A model generated the notes under the pieces. That model saw nothing but the letters and a program-made list of their open reading frames with translations. It was not told where the DNA came from and did no database searches. A program made the translations under genes and the position numbers. Of a stretch of 64,000 bases of DNA, positions 48,838-58,929 are shown in pieces. Numbering within the stretch: the stretch's first letter is position 1; each line of letters opens with the position of its first letter. Source of the stretch: Pseudonocardia halophobica (GTDB lineage Bacteria > Actinomycetota > Actinomycetes > Mycobacteriales > Pseudonocardiaceae); NCBI RefSeq assembly GCF_027922425.1, contig NZ_BSFQ01000011.1, forward strand, positions 62,001 through 126,000, given 5' to 3'.

Positions 48838-50257
48838 CGGCCGGCTCCAGGCCCAGGGCGTCGAGGAAGGACCGGGCCCACCGGTCGACGTCGTGGGTCA
48901 TGACCTGCTTGCGCAGGGTCCGCATCCGCTTGCGGCCCTCCTCCGGGGGCATGGTCAGTGCGGCGTACAGCGCCTCCTTGACGCCGTCCGTGTCATGCGG
49001 GTTGACCAGCAGGGCGCTGGTCAGCTCGGCCGCGGCACCCGCGAACTCGGACAGCACCAGCGTGCCGCCGAGGTCGTGCCGGCAGGCGACGTACTCCTTG
49101 GCGACGAGGTTCATGCCGTCGCGCAGGGGCGTGACGAGCATGACGTCCGCGGCCAGGAAGAAGGCCGCCAGCTCCTCGCGCGGCAGCGACTGGTGCAGGT
49201 AGTGCACCGCGGGGTGGCCGACCTTCGCGAACTCGCCGTTGATCCGGCCGACGGAGAGCTCGATGTCGTCGCGCATCCGCTGGTAGTGCTCCACGCGCTC
49301 GCGGCTCGGCGTGGCGAGTTGGATCATCACCGCGTTCTCGGCGGTGATCCGGCCCTCCTCCAGCAGTTCGTGGAAGGCCCGCAGCCGGACGTCGATGCCC
49401 TTCGTGTAGTCGAGCCGGTCGACGCCGAGGACGATCTTCTCCGGGTTGCCGAGGTCGTCCCGGATCTGCGCCGCCCGCTTGACGACGGCGTCGGTGCGGG
49501 AGAGCTGGTCCAGCTGCGCCGAGTCGATGGAGATGGGAAAGGCGCCGAGCTTCACGGTGCGCCGCCCGACCGTGACCTCGTTGCGGTTGCGGACGGCCCC
49601 CGCGCCGGCCAGGCGGGTGGCGAGCCAGCGGAAGTTGCGCACGCCGCCCGCGGTGTGGAAGCCGATCACGTCCGCGCCGAGCAGGCCCTCGACGATCCGG
49701 GTCCGCCAGGGCAGCTGCATGAACAGCTCGGTGGGTGGGAACGGGATGTGCAGGAAGAACCCGATCCGCAGGTCGGGGCGCAGGTCGCGGAGCATCCCCG
49801 GCATGAGCTGCAGCTGGTAGTCCTGGATCCAGACCGTGGCGTTCTCGGCGGCGACCTTCGCGGTGTAGTCGGCGAAGCGCTGGTTGACCTTCACGTACGC
49901 CTGCCACCAGTGCCGATGGAACACCGGCGGGGCCACGACGTCGTGGTACAGCGGCCAGAGCGTGCCGTTGGAGAAGCCCTCGTAGTAGCTCTCGACCTCC
50001 TCCGCGCTGAGGCCGACGGGGTGCAGCTGCAGGCCGTCCTCGACGAGCGGGCCGACGTCGGCGTCGGGCACGCCGGGCCAGCCGATCCACGCGCCGTCCC
50101 GGGCGCGCAGCATGGGCTCCAGGGCCGTGACCAGGCCGCCGGGGCTGCGCTTCCAGCGTCGGCCGCCGTCGGGCAGCTTCTCCAGGTCGACGGGCAGCCG
50201 GTTGGCCACGACCACGAAATCGGGCGGGGGAAGCTCGGACTTGCTGTTGCGGGCCAC
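48830..50257 (-). CDS. otsA: Alpha,alpha-trehalose-phosphate synthase (UDP-forming)
   Basis: 475-residue family 20 glycosyltransferase making trehalose 6-phosphate from UDP- or ADP-glucose and glucose 6-phosphate. It carries [56 protein letters not shown] and [19 protein letters not shown] 50257 has GAGGAGG upstream. With otsB it forms a two-gene trehalose operon for osmotic and desiccation protection. Confidence 0.96.
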   Translation of the reverse strand: MARNSKSELPPPDFVVVANRLPVDLEKLPDGGRRWKRSPGGLVTALEPMLRARDGAWIGWPGVPDADVGPLVEDGLQLHPVGLSAEEVESYYEGFSNGTLWPLYHDVVAPPVFHRHWWQAYVKVNQRFADYTAKVAAENATVWIQDYQLQLMPGMLRDLRPDLRIGFFLHIPFPPTELFMQLPWRTRIVEGLLGADVIGFHTAGGVRNFRWLATRLAGAGAVRNRNEVTVGRRTVKLGAFPISIDSAQLDQLSRTDAVVKRAAQIRDDLGNPEKIVLGVDRLDYTKGIDVRLRAFHELLEEGRITAENAVMIQLATPSRERVEHYQRMRDDIELSVGRINGEFAKVGHPAVHYLHQSLPREELAAFFLAADVMLVTPLRDGMNLVAKEYVACRHDLGGTLVLSEFAGAAAELTSALLVNPHDTDGVKEALYAALTMPPEEGRKRMRTLRKQVMTHDVDRWARSFLDALGLEPADG

Positions 50258-50272
50258 CTGATCCTCCTCGCG

Positions 50273-50297
50273 CCGCCGGCGCGGCCGTCGCCGGCGG
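50273..50297 (-). terminator. Hairpin after the ThrE-like gene
   Basis: Perfect 9-bp stem CCGCCGGCG / CGCCGGCGG with a 7-nt loop, between the exporter stop (50314) and the otsA start. Confidence 0.55.
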
Positions 50298-50313
50298 ATC
50301 CTCGGGGAGAACC

Positions 50314-51777
50314 CTACTGACCGCCGGGCAGGTTCGCGGGCTCTGAATCGTCGGCGGCGGCGACGGGTTCGGGGTCGCCCGACGCCGTGCGCAGGCGCGG
50401 CCGGGCCAGGAACTCGCCGAAGGTCACGCCCGCTGCCAACGCCAGCCCGATGGCCAGCGCCAGCGTGACGGTGACCAGTCCTTCGGACAGCCCCTCGACC
50501 GCGAGCTGGTAGAAGCCGCGATAGGCGGTCAGGCCGGGCAGCAGGGGCGTGACACCCGCGAGCGTCACGACCAGCGAGGACACCTGCCGGGTGCGGCGCA
50601 GCAGGCCGGCTCCGATGCCGATCACGATCGCGGCGATCCCCGTCGCCGCGACCGGCCCGATTCCCGAGTACTGGTTGAGCGCGCTGTAGACGCCCCAGCT
50701 CACCGCGCCCGTCCCCGCCGCGTAGAGCAGTGCGCGCAACGGCGCGTAGCCCGCCAGGGCGTACCCGGCGGCCGCCACCGCGCCGGTGGCGACGGCCAGC
50801 GTGAACCGCCCGACGCTCGCCGAGGTCGAGCCCGCGACGTCGAGCGCGATGCCGACCGCGAACCCGAACTTCAGGCCGAGGACGACGCCGGTCAGCAGGC
50901 CCGCCGACAGGAGTGTGATCTCCGCGACCCGGCCGGCCGCGGTGACGTAGTAGCCGGAGATCGCGTCCTGCACGGTGCCGACCACGGACAGCCCGGACAG
51001 CAGCACGGTGATCGACGACGCGACGACCAGCGACGGCCGGGTGCCCGGCGGGAACAGGCCCGCGGCGAACAGCCCGATCGTCACGGTGGTGGCGAGCAGA
51101 CCGCCCGTGACCTGCTGGAAGAAGGCCGGGAGCCCCCAGCGGTTGAGGATCCGCCCGACCCGGTCGATCGCGCCCGTGACCAGGAACGCCGTGATCGCCG
51201 TGACGGCACCGCCGCCCAGCAGCACCGCGATCGCCCCGGCCAGCGCGCCCCAGCCCGCCGTCGCCGTCCAGCGCGGGTAGGGGTGGCGGGCGTTGACCGC
51301 CTCGTCGAGCTCGCGGGCCGCGGCCCGGACGTCGAGCCGGCCCTCCACCACGGCGTCGACCACCGCGTCGACGGCCGCGAGCCGCGTCAGGTCCAGCGTC
51401 TTGTACTTGACGAGCCGCATCGACGTGACGGGCGACGCCGCGTTGCCGCGGTGGCAGCAGATCGTGATCGACGTGAACGTGATGTCCACGTCCACCGCCG
51501 GCAGGCCGCAGATCTCCGCGAGCCGCAGCATCAGGTCCGTGGTCACCCCGACGCTCTCCCCGCTGGAGAGCTGCACCTCGCCCACGCGCATGCAGAAGTC
51601 GAGGACCTCCTGCACCCGGGCGTCGTCGGGCACCTGCGGCCCGACCATCAGCATGGGCAACGTCGGCGGACCCGCCGCGAGGAGTCGGCGGGCGTCGCGC
51701 TTCAGCGTCGCCCGGAGCCGGTTCGCCAGCCGCTCGGCGGGGTTCAGCTCGTCCACCACAGGCGCCAAGGCTGCCAA
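50314..51777 (-). CDS. thrE: Threonine/serine exporter family protein (ThrE-like)
   Basis: 487 residues: a cytosolic N-terminal DUF1212-type domain (residues about 50-190, with [15 protein letters not shown] and [24 protein letters not shown]) and about ten membrane helices, as in Corynebacterium ThrE, which exports L-threonine and L-serine. The start is uncertain: TTG 51777 gives the longest form, while GTG 51759 or GTG 51756 would remove six or seven residues. It is divergent from the tRNA-Thr gene, an apt but possibly accidental neighbour for a threonine exporter. Confidence 0.85.
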   Translation of the reverse strand: MAALAPVVDELNPAERLANRLRATLKRDARRLLAAGPPTLPMLMVGPQVPDDARVQEVLDFCMRVGEVQLSSGESVGVTTDLMLRLAEICGLPAVDVDITFTSITICCHRGNAASPVTSMRLVKYKTLDLTRLAAVDAVVDAVVEGRLDVRAAARELDEAVNARHPYPRWTATAGWGALAGAIAVLLGGGAVTAITAFLVTGAIDRVGRILNRWGLPAFFQQVTGGLLATTVTIGLFAAGLFPPGTRPSLVVASSITVLLSGLSVVGTVQDAISGYYVTAAGRVAEITLLSAGLLTGVVLGLKFGFAVGIALDVAGSTSASVGRFTLAVATGAVAAAGYALAGYAPLRALLYAAGTGAVSWGVYSALNQYSGIGPVAATGIAAIVIGIGAGLLRRTRQVSSLVVTLAGVTPLLPGLTAYRGFYQLAVEGLSEGLVTVTLALAIGLALAAGVTFGEFLARPRLRTASGDPEPVAAADDSEPANLPGGQ

Positions 51778-51826
51778 ACGACCGCGGCGCTCTACGATGT
51801 GGGCTGCCGGGCGCGAGTCCGGCGGT

Positions 51827-51898
51827 GCCGGTGTAGCTCAGTGGTAGAGCAACTGTCTTGTAAACAGTAGGTCGTCGGTTCGATCCCGACCTCCGGCT
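51827..51898 (+). tRNA. tRNA-Thr (anticodon TGT)
   Basis: 72-nt cloverleaf: acceptor GCCGGTG / CTCCGGC with one T-T mismatch at the sixth pair, D arm GCTC-AGTGGTA-GAGC, anticodon arm ACTGT-CTTGTAA-ACAGT with anticodon TGT, T arm GTCGG-TTCGATC-CCGAC and discriminator T. CCA is not encoded. A TACGAT hexamer at 51793-51798 is a plausible -10 box. Confidence 0.95.
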
Positions 51899-51994
51899 CA
51901 GCGCCTGACCAGCACGTCGGCGCCCATCCTGGCCCTACCGGGACTCCCGCCCGGAACCCTGCTGCGCCGGGCACCGCCGGACGTACCGTGGTGT

Positions 51995-52639
51995 GTGCTC
52001 GTCCAGCCGATGGCTTCGCTGACCGACCTCGCACTGGGGCTGGTCACCCTCTACCTCGTTCCCCGGTTGCCCCGGGACGTCGAGGGGGCGCGGTACTGGC
52101 GCGCCGCGTTCGCCTGGGCGGCGGTGACCGCGCTGATGGGCGCGCTCTACCACGGCTTCCTCATCGGCGTTCCTCAGGTCGGCGAGGTCACGTGGGCGGT
52201 CATGAGCACCATGGTCGTCGTCGTCATGTCGTTCCTGCTGGCGGCGTCCGTGGTGCAGGTCCTCGGCCGGACCCGCGCCATCGTGTTCTGGCCGCTGCGC
52301 CTGCTGGGTGTCGCCGCCTACGCGGTCCTCGCCGCGACCGGCCACCCCGGCATCACGGCGATCATGCTGTGCGAGGGCCTCACGATGGCCTGCGTCATCG
52401 GGCTGTGGGTCTGGGCGTGGCTGCGCCGGCATCCGTCGGGTCGCCTGATGCTGGTGGCCATCGGGGTGAGCATCGCGGGCGCGCTGCTGCGACTGGTGCC
52501 GGGCGCGGCGACGCTGGTGCGACTCGACCCCGACTCCGCCTACCACATAGGGCAGATCGTCGGGATGGTGCTGCTGTTCCGGGCCGTCGCCCGCGGCGGA
52601 CCGCCCCCTCTCGTCGGACGCGGCTCGTCCACGGCGTGA
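51995..52639 (+). CDS. Seven-helix membrane protein of unknown function
   Basis: 214 residues with about seven hydrophobic segments (starting near 7, 38, 67, 99, 124, 148 and 184) and a short polar tail. Conserved-looking polar residues inside membrane segments (Asp, His in GALYHGF, Glu in CEGLTMA, YHIGQIVG) suggest a ceramidase-like or DUF6962-like fold, but I cannot assign a function. GTG 51995 lies 5 nt after TACCGT (51984-51989); ATG 52010 is the alternative. Confidence 0.7.
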   Translation: MLVQPMASLTDLALGLVTLYLVPRLPRDVEGARYWRAAFAWAAVTALMGALYHGFLIGVPQVGEVTWAVMSTMVVVVMSFLLAASVVQVLGRTRAIVFWPLRLLGVAAYAVLAATGHPGITAIMLCEGLTMACVIGLWVWAWLRRHPSGRLMLVAIGVSIAGALLRLVPGAATLVRLDPDSAYHIGQIVGMVLLFRAVARGGPPPLVGRGSSTA

Positions 52640-52718
52640 ACGTCGAGCTCCATCTGCCTCTCGGCGAGTAACCACGTTGACAGGCACCTCCGCCGGCTCG
52701 GGCGGTCGTGCGGGGATG

Positions 52719-54062
52719 TCAGGCCGCTGCCGGCAGCTCCTCTACCGCCGTGGCGCCGGTCAGGTTGATCAGCCGGTGGCCGCGGTTGCGCGCGTGGTGC
52801 AGCGAGCGGAGCCAGTCGTAGAGCGTGCCCAGCCGGTTGCCCCAGCCGATCAGGAACATGACGTGCACGTAGCACCAGAGCAGGTAGGCGAGGTGTCCGG
52901 TGATCGTGACGCCGCCTACCTGGGCCACCGCCTGGCGAGCGCCGATCGTGGCCATGCTGCCCTTGTCGGAGTAGCGGAACGGGGCGGGCGTGCTGATGTC
53001 GCCGCGCACCCGGTCCGCGATCCGCCTGCCCACGTAGGTGCCCTGCTGCATCGCCACCTGCGCCACGCCGGGCAACCGGTCCGCGGTGGTGACCATGTCG
53101 CCGATCGCATAGACGCCGTCCGCGCCGGGGACGCTGCAGTCCGGGTGGACGGCCAGCCGGCCGGAACGATCGGTCGGCGTGCCGGTGGCCTTGGCGAGCA
53201 TCGCGGCCAGTGGCGACGCCTGCACGCCGGCCGCCCAGATCTTGGTGCGGGCGACGATGCGCTCCTCGCCGGTCGGGCCCGTCACTGTGATCGACTCGGA
53301 GTCGATGTCCGTGGCGGTCGTGCTCAGGCGGACCTCGACGCCCATGCTCTCGAGCCGGCGTCGCGTGTAGTCCTGCAGCTTCGGCGCGAACGGGGCGAGC
53401 ACGGAAGGGCCCGCGTCCAGCAGGATGATCCTGGCCCGTCGGGTGTCGATCGAGCGGTAGTCCTCGGGGAGCACGTACCGGGCGAGTTCGGCCAGCTGAC
53501 CGGTGATCTCCACGCCGGTCGGTCCGGCCCCCACCACGACGAAGGTCAGGCGGGCCGCCCGCTCCGCGTCGTCGGTGGCGAGCTCGGCCAGTTCGTAGGC
53601 ACCCAGGATGTGGCTGCGCAGCATGCGGGCGTCGTCGATGGTCTTCATGGCGGGGGCGAACTGCGACCACTGCGGGTGCCCGAAGTAGGCGTGCGTGGCT
53701 CCGCCGGCGACGACGAGGTAGTCGTAGGGCAGCTCGAGCGTCTGCCCGGTGGGAGTGACGGCCCGCACGACCTTGCGCTCGAGGTCCATGCCGTGCACCT
53801 CGGCGAGCAGCGTGCGGATCGTGCGCTCCTTCGTCACGACCCGGCGCAGCGCCGGCGCGATGAGGCCGGGCGGGAGGATCCCGGTCGCGACCTGGTAGAG
53901 CAGCGGCTGGAAGAGGTGATGGTTGGTGCGGTCGACGAGTGTCACGTCGACGTCGGCGCGCGCGAGCGCCTTCGCGCCCCGAACCCCGCCGAACCCGCCG
54001 CCGATCACGACGACCTGGGGGCGGCGGCTCTCCTCCGCGCGCCCGAGAGCCGAGTTGTGCAT
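52719..54062 (-). CDS. ndh: Type II NADH:quinone oxidoreductase
   Basis: 447-residue single-subunit, non-proton-pumping NADH dehydrogenase on the inner face of the membrane. Two dinucleotide folds are clear: VVVIGGGFGGVRGAKAL for FAD and VVVGAGPTGVEITGQLAEL for NADH, then VYAIGDMVTTADRLPGVAQVAMQQG, and a C-terminal membrane-binding region with HLAYLLWCYVHVMFLIGWGNR. ATG 54062 has GGAGGGG 8 nt upstream. Confidence 0.93.
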   Translation of the reverse strand: MHNSALGRAEESRRPQVVVIGGGFGGVRGAKALARADVDVTLVDRTNHHLFQPLLYQVATGILPPGLIAPALRRVVTKERTIRTLLAEVHGMDLERKVVRAVTPTGQTLELPYDYLVVAGGATHAYFGHPQWSQFAPAMKTIDDARMLRSHILGAYELAELATDDAERAARLTFVVVGAGPTGVEITGQLAELARYVLPEDYRSIDTRRARIILLDAGPSVLAPFAPKLQDYTRRRLESMGVEVRLSTTATDIDSESITVTGPTGEERIVARTKIWAAGVQASPLAAMLAKATGTPTDRSGRLAVHPDCSVPGADGVYAIGDMVTTADRLPGVAQVAMQQGTYVGRRIADRVRGDISTPAPFRYSDKGSMATIGARQAVAQVGGVTITGHLAYLLWCYVHVMFLIGWGNRLGTLYDWLRSLHHARNRGHRLINLTGATAVEELPAAA

Positions 54063-54530
54063 GCTCGTATCCCCTCCATGGCGGCTGGCCCGACTGTGGC
54101 CACCGACCCGGTTCCGCTCGTCGACAGTTGCCGGTCCTCGAAGGCCGACGGGAGAAGGATGCTTGCCCGGGGCCTCGCGGCCGATCCCGTTTGCCCTAGT
54201 GCCGCAGGGGCGTTCCCGCCGATTCCGTTGGGGTTGTCCCCCTTCGAAGGGTGGGGTGGTGTCGCCGTGGGACGCGGCGCCGAGGAGGGCGTGGAGGAAC
54301 GCCGCGAACGGCGCCGAGATCGAGAAACGGCGCAAGGTGCCCGCGGAGGTCCCCTTCGCCCGGGCCGACCCGGCCGACTGAGGCTCGACACACGACACGT
54401 TCACCAGCCATCCACACCGCTCTGCGAACGCCTGACGCTGATCGTGCGGCGGGGACGCGCGTGCCGATGAGTTCCGCCCACCCAGTGCGTCTACACCCCG
54501 AGCACACCCCACGACGACTGGAGCCCTCCG
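54063..54530. other. Intergenic region between divergent ndh and DoxX genes
   Basis: 468 bp with no convincing gene; short overlapping frames on both strands lack family features. It holds a 12-bp perfect palindrome CCCTTCGAAGGG (54240-54251), a candidate operator, and the stretch 54200-54270 is relatively rich in T and G runs. Promoters for both flanking genes must lie here, but none could be placed with confidence. Confidence 0.4.
54240..54251. promoter_or_regulatory. 12-bp palindrome in the ndh-DoxX intergenic region
   Basis: CCCTTCGAAGGG, perfectly self-complementary, about 180 bp from ndh and 280 bp from the DoxX start. Confidence 0.3.
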
Positions 54531-54941
54531 ATGACCGAGATCACCGCCACCGCCACCGCCACCAACTCGCGCGCCGCGAACGTCGGCCTCTGGACGCTGC
54601 AGGTGCTCCTGGCCGCCGTCTACGCCTTCTCCGCGTTCGGGAAGCTCACGGCCGACGCGCAGAACGTCGCCGGCTTCGAGGCCATGGGTCTGGGCATCAC
54701 CGGCATGTACGTCATCGGCGCCTTGGAACTGGCCGGCGCGATCGCGATGTTCGTGCCTCGCCTGACCGGACTGGCCGCACTGTGCTTCGTCGCCCTGATG
54801 ATCGGCGCCGTGACGATCACGTGGATCGTGGTGGGCGGCGGGCTCGTCGCGATTCCCGCGACCGTCGGTGTCCTGGCCGCGGTGCTCGCCTGGGGCCGCC
54901 GCGACAGCACCCGGCGGCTGATCACACAGCTGCGTCGCTGA
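54531..54941 (+). CDS. DoxX family membrane protein
   Basis: 136 residues with four hydrophobic segments and the DoxX hallmark LLAAVYAFSAFGKLTADAQNVAGFEAMGLG (about residues 26-55) and the IGALELAGAIAMFV helix. DoxX-like proteins are linked to thiol and oxidative stress in actinobacteria. ATG 54531 has GGAG 8 nt upstream. It faces the decayed quinone oxidoreductase gene. Confidence 0.82.
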   Translation: MTEITATATATNSRAANVGLWTLQVLLAAVYAFSAFGKLTADAQNVAGFEAMGLGITGMYVIGALELAGAIAMFVPRLTGLAALCFVALMIGAVTITWIVVGGGLVAIPATVGVLAAVLAWGRRDSTRRLITQLRR

Positions 54942-55016
54942 CGAGGTGCTGCTCGTGCCGCGCTGCCGACGCCTCGGCCGCGGTCGAACTCGACGGCAGC
55001 GGCACCGGTTTCCGAG

Positions 55017-55675
55017 TCAGTCCTTCGCGACCTGGATGATCGTCTTGCCCGGCGTGCGGCGGTGGCGGGCGAAGGCGGCGGGTGTCTCGGCGAGTGGGCG
55101 GACGTCGCCGATGATGGGCTTCAGGCGGCCGTCCCGGAGCCGCTGGGCCAGGTCCGCGAGTCGCGCGCGATCGGGTTCGACCACGAAGAAGATCGCGCGG
55201 CCGTCGTCGGGTTGGACCGCGGGCGGCTCGGCGATGGTCACGAGGGTGCCGCCGGGGCGCACGAGGGCGGTCGAGCGCTCGAGGACGTCCCCGCCGATCA
55301 CGTCCAGGACCACGTCGACCTGGCCGACACCGTCCAACGGGTCGGCGCCCAGGTCCAGGAACTCCTGTGCGCCGAGGTCGAGCACGACGCTGCGGGCGTC
55401 GGCCCGCCCGGTACCGATCACGTGGGCTCCGACCTCCCGGGCGAGCCGGACGGCGATCGACCCGACCGCGCCGGCGGCGCCGTGGATCAGCACGGTCTGC
55501 CCGATGGTGAGGTGTGCGTGGTCGAAGAGTCCCTGCCACGCGGTCAGCCCGGAGATCGGCCGGCGGCGTGCACCCGGACGACGACGTCGTTCTCGGCGGC
55601 GTGCGGGTGGGGCAGGTCGGTCAGTGCGAGCCCGGCGATGCCGGCGTCGCGGTCCCGGACGGCGATGGCGTGCAT
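55017..55675 (-). pseudogene. Quinone oxidoreductase (MDR family) with internal deletion and frameshift
   Basis: The N-terminal 43 codons (from ATG 55675) read MHAIAVRD, then LTDLPHPHAAENDVVVRVHAAG and hit a TGA at 55544-55546. The C-terminal part is intact in another frame from about 55562: ISGLTAWQGLFDHAHLTIGQ, VLIHGAAGAVGSIAVRLA and on to 55017. About 80-90 residues of the GroES-like domain, including the usual AAGLNPVDWK region, are missing between them. This is the mark of an internal deletion out of frame. GTG 55493 could still start a 158-residue Rossmann-domain remnant. Confidence 0.8.
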
Positions 55676-55728
55676 GTCAGTTCCTTCCAGTCGACACGTT
55701 GTTGCGCTGTCCTCGATGTCCGTGGCCG

Positions 55729-56367
55729 TCAGCTCGGCCAGGCCGACCCGAGAATCCGCTCGACCGTGGTCGTGCGCCGGAAATCGGGGACGAAGTGCTC
55801 GAGGACGTCGGAGTTCACGGTCCCGTTGGTCGTGTCCGGACGGTTCTTCATCCCGTCGTGATAGGCGCGCAGGAACTCGTTCTTGAAATCGCCGCGTGGG
55901 TGCACGGCGAGGACTTCCTCCACCTGATCGGAATTGAGGCCGTCCAGGCCGAAGCCGAGCACGTCGGTCAGCACGCCGAGATAGGTGGTGGCGATCTCCG
56001 GCCCCATGCGGTCGGGGATCCCCGGCGTCGTGTGCAGCGCGATCGCCGTCCACACGGTGTCGGCCGCCGCGGCGGAGAAACCGCGTTCGAGCAGGAACCT
56101 GCGCCCGTGGTCGGCCCCGTCGACCTCGAACCGCTGCTCCACTTCGGAGAAGGGCGTGGCCAGGCCGGCGTCGTGGAACATGGCGGCCAGGTAGAGGAGT
56201 TCGGGATCCGGTGCGACGCCGAGCCGGTGAGCATGGATCTGGCCGAAGAAGAACACCCGGCGTGAGTGGTGGTAGATGAGCGGGCTCGTCGTCTCCTGGA
56301 TGAGACGGGACGCTTCGGCGACCGCCGCCGTCTCGGGGATCTCCACGCCCGCGATGACCTCTGTCAT
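55729..56367 (-). CDS. HD domain protein, cyanamide hydratase-like
   Basis: 212 residues. HD-fold metal ligands are visible: His in LIYHHSRRVFFFGQIHA, HD in LLYLAAMFHDAGL, and later His in ALHTTPGIPD with a downstream Asp. The pattern RVFFFGQ plus FHDAGL is that of the cyanamide-hydratase-like HD group; substrate unknown. ATG 56367 lacks a strong ribosome site; the frame extends upstream to 56511. It is in the same orientation as the broken oxidoreductase 53 bp away. Confidence 0.78.
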   Translation of the reverse strand: MTEVIAGVEIPETAAVAEASRLIQETTSPLIYHHSRRVFFFGQIHAHRLGVAPDPELLYLAAMFHDAGLATPFSEVEQRFEVDGADHGRRFLLERGFSAAAADTVWTAIALHTTPGIPDRMGPEIATTYLGVLTDVLGFGLDGLNSDQVEEVLAVHPRGDFKNEFLRAYHDGMKNRPDTTNGTVNSDVLEHFVPDFRRTTTVERILGSAWPS

Positions 56368-56516
56368 GTCTTCTGCGCTTTCCACTGGTGGTTGTCCGAC
56401 CTCGATGCTGCCGACCACCACCTGCTGCGCGCTGCCTTCGTCCGGCCAGGAACCCCTCACATCCGGACCTGGGCCGCGCCGCTTGCCGTGGCGCGGGCGA
56501 GGCGCTAGCAAGGGCT

Positions 56517-57536
56517 GTGTCCTCGTTCGCCGCTCCCGCTGCCGACCGGCCCTCGGCGATGGCCGGTGATACGCCGCACCGCGTCGCGTTCCTCGTCTAC
56601 GACGGCGTGACGTTGCTGGACGTCGCGGGCCCGGCGGAGGTGTTCACGGAGGCGAACCGGTTCGGCGCCGACTACCAGGTCGTCCTGCTGTCGCCGACCG
56701 GCGAGGACGTCACGTCGAACCTCGGGTTCAGGGTTGCGGTCGACGCCGCCGTCTCCGCCGAGCCCGCGGCGGGCACGTACGTGGTGGCCGGCTCGAGCCT
56801 CTATCCGCGGACGCCCGTGCCCGGGGAGCTCGCGGACGCCGCACGGGTCCCGGCGGCAGGCGCCGGCCGCGTCGCGTCGATCTGCACGGGCGCGTTCATC
56901 CTCGCCGCTGCCGGCCTGCTCGACGGCAGGCGCGCGACCACGCACTGGAAGGTCACCCATGAACTCGCCGCCCGGTGCCCGACGTGCCGCGTGGAACCCG
57001 ACGCGATCTACGTCCGCGACGGCACCACGTACACCTCGGCGGGGGTGACCGCCGGGATCGATCTGGCGCTCGCCCTCGTCGAGGAGGACCACGGATCGGA
57101 CGTGGCCCGCGACGTCGCCCGCGCCCTGGTGGTCTACATGCAGCGTTCGGGTGGCCAGTCGCAGTTCTCCGCCCCGCTGCAGGGTCCGCCACCCCGGTCC
57201 TCGGCCCTGCGGAAGATCACCGACCTCGTGACGGCGGACCCGCAGGGCAACCACTCGCCCGGTGAGCTCGCGAAACACCTCAACGTCAGCACCCGCCACC
57301 TCACCCGGCTCTTCCACGACGAACTGTCCACCACACCGGCCCGCTACGTGGAGAACATCCGCTTCGACATGGGTAGGGCGTTGCTCGACCAGGGGCACAC
57401 CGCGACACAGGCCGCAGCTCTCGCCGGATTCCCCAGCTACGAGAGCATGCGCCGGGTGTTCGCGCGGAAGCTGTCCATCAGCCCCGCGGCCTACCAGCGC
57501 CGCTTCGGCACCGCCCGCCGCGCCAACGCCGGATGA
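56517..57536 (+). CDS. GlxA family transcriptional regulator (DJ-1/PfpI + AraC)
   Basis: 339 residues: an N-terminal DJ-1/PfpI-like domain (RVAFLVYDGVTLLDVAGPAEVF, and nucleophile-elbow Cys in ASICTGAFILAAAGLLDGRRATTHW) and a C-terminal AraC DNA-binding domain (HLNVSTRHLTRLFHDELSTTPARYVENIR and the second HTH AAALAGFPSYESMRRVFARKLSISPAAYQRRF). GTG 56517 is the upstream start; ATG 56559 removes 14 residues. It is divergent from the HD gene and may regulate it and its neighbours. Confidence 0.88.
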   Translation: MSSFAAPAADRPSAMAGDTPHRVAFLVYDGVTLLDVAGPAEVFTEANRFGADYQVVLLSPTGEDVTSNLGFRVAVDAAVSAEPAAGTYVVAGSSLYPRTPVPGELADAARVPAAGAGRVASICTGAFILAAAGLLDGRRATTHWKVTHELAARCPTCRVEPDAIYVRDGTTYTSAGVTAGIDLALALVEEDHGSDVARDVARALVVYMQRSGGQSQFSAPLQGPPPRSSALRKITDLVTADPQGNHSPGELAKHLNVSTRHLTRLFHDELSTTPARYVENIRFDMGRALLDQGHTATQAAALAGFPSYESMRRVFARKLSISPAAYQRRFGTARRANAG

Positions 57537-57543
57537 TGAGGTC

Positions 57544-57969
57544 ATGGGTTCCTACGAGCGGACGATCGCGGTCGCCGCACCGCCGGACCGGGTGTGGGCG
57601 GTGCTCGAGGACGTCGAGTCCTGGCCGGCGTCGACCCCCTCGATGTCGTCCGTGCGCCGCAGCGTCGACGGCGCGCTCCGGGTCGGGGAGCGGGTCCGGG
57701 TGCGCCAGCCCCGCCTGCCCCCGGCGGTGTGGACCGTGACCCGCATCGAGCCCGGCCGGTCGTTCACCTGGATCTCGCGCGCCCCGGGCCTGCACTCCGT
57801 GGGCGACCACGAGATCCGCCCCGGACCCGACGGGTGCACCCTCGTCCTCCGGTTCGCCCAGACCGGCCCGCTCGCCGGGCCGGCCTGGCGGCTGATGGCG
57901 CGCACCGTCCGTCGTTACGTCGACCTCGAGGCCGAGGGGCTGAAGCGACGGGCGGAGTCGTCGGGCTGA
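57544..57969 (+). CDS. SRPBCC (START-like) family protein
   Basis: 141-residue single-domain protein with the helix-grip pattern of polyketide cyclase/dehydrase-like proteins: ERTIAVAAPPDRVWAVLEDVESWP at the N terminus, RFAQTGPLAGPAWRLMARTVRRYVDLEAEGLKRR at the C terminus. It would bind a small hydrophobic ligand. Starts 7 bp after the GlxA regulator, so probably cotranscribed. Confidence 0.78.
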   Translation: MGSYERTIAVAAPPDRVWAVLEDVESWPASTPSMSSVRRSVDGALRVGERVRVRQPRLPPAVWTVTRIEPGRSFTWISRAPGLHSVGDHEIRPGPDGCTLVLRFAQTGPLAGPAWRLMARTVRRYVDLEAEGLKRRAESSG

Positions 57970-57995
57970 CCAGCGTCTGCGCCCGACGACGAGAC

Positions 57996-58676
57996 TCAGC
58001 CGGTGGGCCCGTAGGCCGCCGCGATCTCCTCCGATCCCGCCCAGCGGCTGTAGGTCGGACCCTGCGGCCACCCCTCCGGCGAGTCCTGCCACACCTCCTG
58101 CCGGCCGTACGGCAGCAGGTCGACCAGGCCGAACAGGTAGCTCAGCTGCTCGGTGCCGCGACCGTTGGTGTGCCAGGTCCGGTAGACCGTGTCGCCGTCG
58201 CGCAGGAACACGTTGACCGCGAACCCGCCGCCGGGCGGGGCCCCGACGTCGGAGCCGAACGAGCTGTTCGCCGTCGAGTACCACTCCATGGTGTTGCCGA
58301 CCCGGCGCCGGTAGGCGAGTGCCTCCTCGATCGGGCCCTGGGTGACGACCACGAAGCGGGCGTCGAACTTCGCCAGGCCCTCGAGGCGGGTGAACTGCGA
58401 GGTGAAGCCGGTGCAGCCGCCGCACTGCCACTCCTCGCCGTCGTGCCACATGTGGTTGTAGACGATCAGCTGCGGGGCGTCGCCGAAGACGTCGACGAGC
58501 CGGACCGGGCCGTCCGCGCCCTCCAGCACGTAGTCGGGCATCTCGACCATCGGCAGCCGCCGGCGCTGGGCGGCGATGGCGTCGAGCTCGCGGGTCGCGG
58601 CCTTCTCGCGCACCCGCAGCTCGGCGAGCTCCTTCTCCCAGGTGGCGGCGTCGACGACGGGCGGCAGTGCGGACAT
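57996..58676 (-). CDS. DUF899 thioredoxin-like family protein
   Basis: 226 residues. The family core WHDGEEWQCGGCTGFTSQF has a CGGC thioredoxin-type pair (about residues 85-88), and GGGFAVNVFLRDGDTVYRTWHTNGRGTE is typical of DUF899. Role unknown, probably redox. ATG 58676 has GAGGAGGAAC directly upstream. It converges with the SRPBCC gene. Confidence 0.85.
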   Translation of the reverse strand: MSALPPVVDAATWEKELAELRVREKAATRELDAIAAQRRRLPMVEMPDYVLEGADGPVRLVDVFGDAPQLIVYNHMWHDGEEWQCGGCTGFTSQFTRLEGLAKFDARFVVVTQGPIEEALAYRRRVGNTMEWYSTANSSFGSDVGAPPGGGFAVNVFLRDGDTVYRTWHTNGRGTEQLSYLFGLVDLLPYGRQEVWQDSPEGWPQGPTYSRWAGSEEIAAAYGPTG

Positions 58677-58929
58677 GGTTCCTCCTCCGGTTCACCTACT
58701 CCCCGGGGCAGACCGTCCGGCGGCCGCAGACTCATCGGTCCGGCGGTCGAGGAGTCCCGCGCGGCGCCGAACCTGCTTCTCGGCCGTCCGGCGACGACGC
58801 CTGACCCCTCGACCGGGGCCGGCGAACCGCGCGATCATGCCCACACCGGGTGTCCGAGGGTTAGCGCGTGGCGGGGTCCCGACGAGCAGGTGGGTGGACG
58901 GCTCCCCGTCGAAGAAGGAGATCCGGTAG

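Noticed and set aside
51827..51898. Genomic island insertion at tRNA-Thr
   Set aside because: No integrase, no direct repeat of the tRNA 3' end and no change in base composition were found next to it.
53923..54381. Plus-strand open frame over the ndh start and the ndh-DoxX gap
   Set aside because: It begins antisense to ndh, has no ribosome site and shows no family features.
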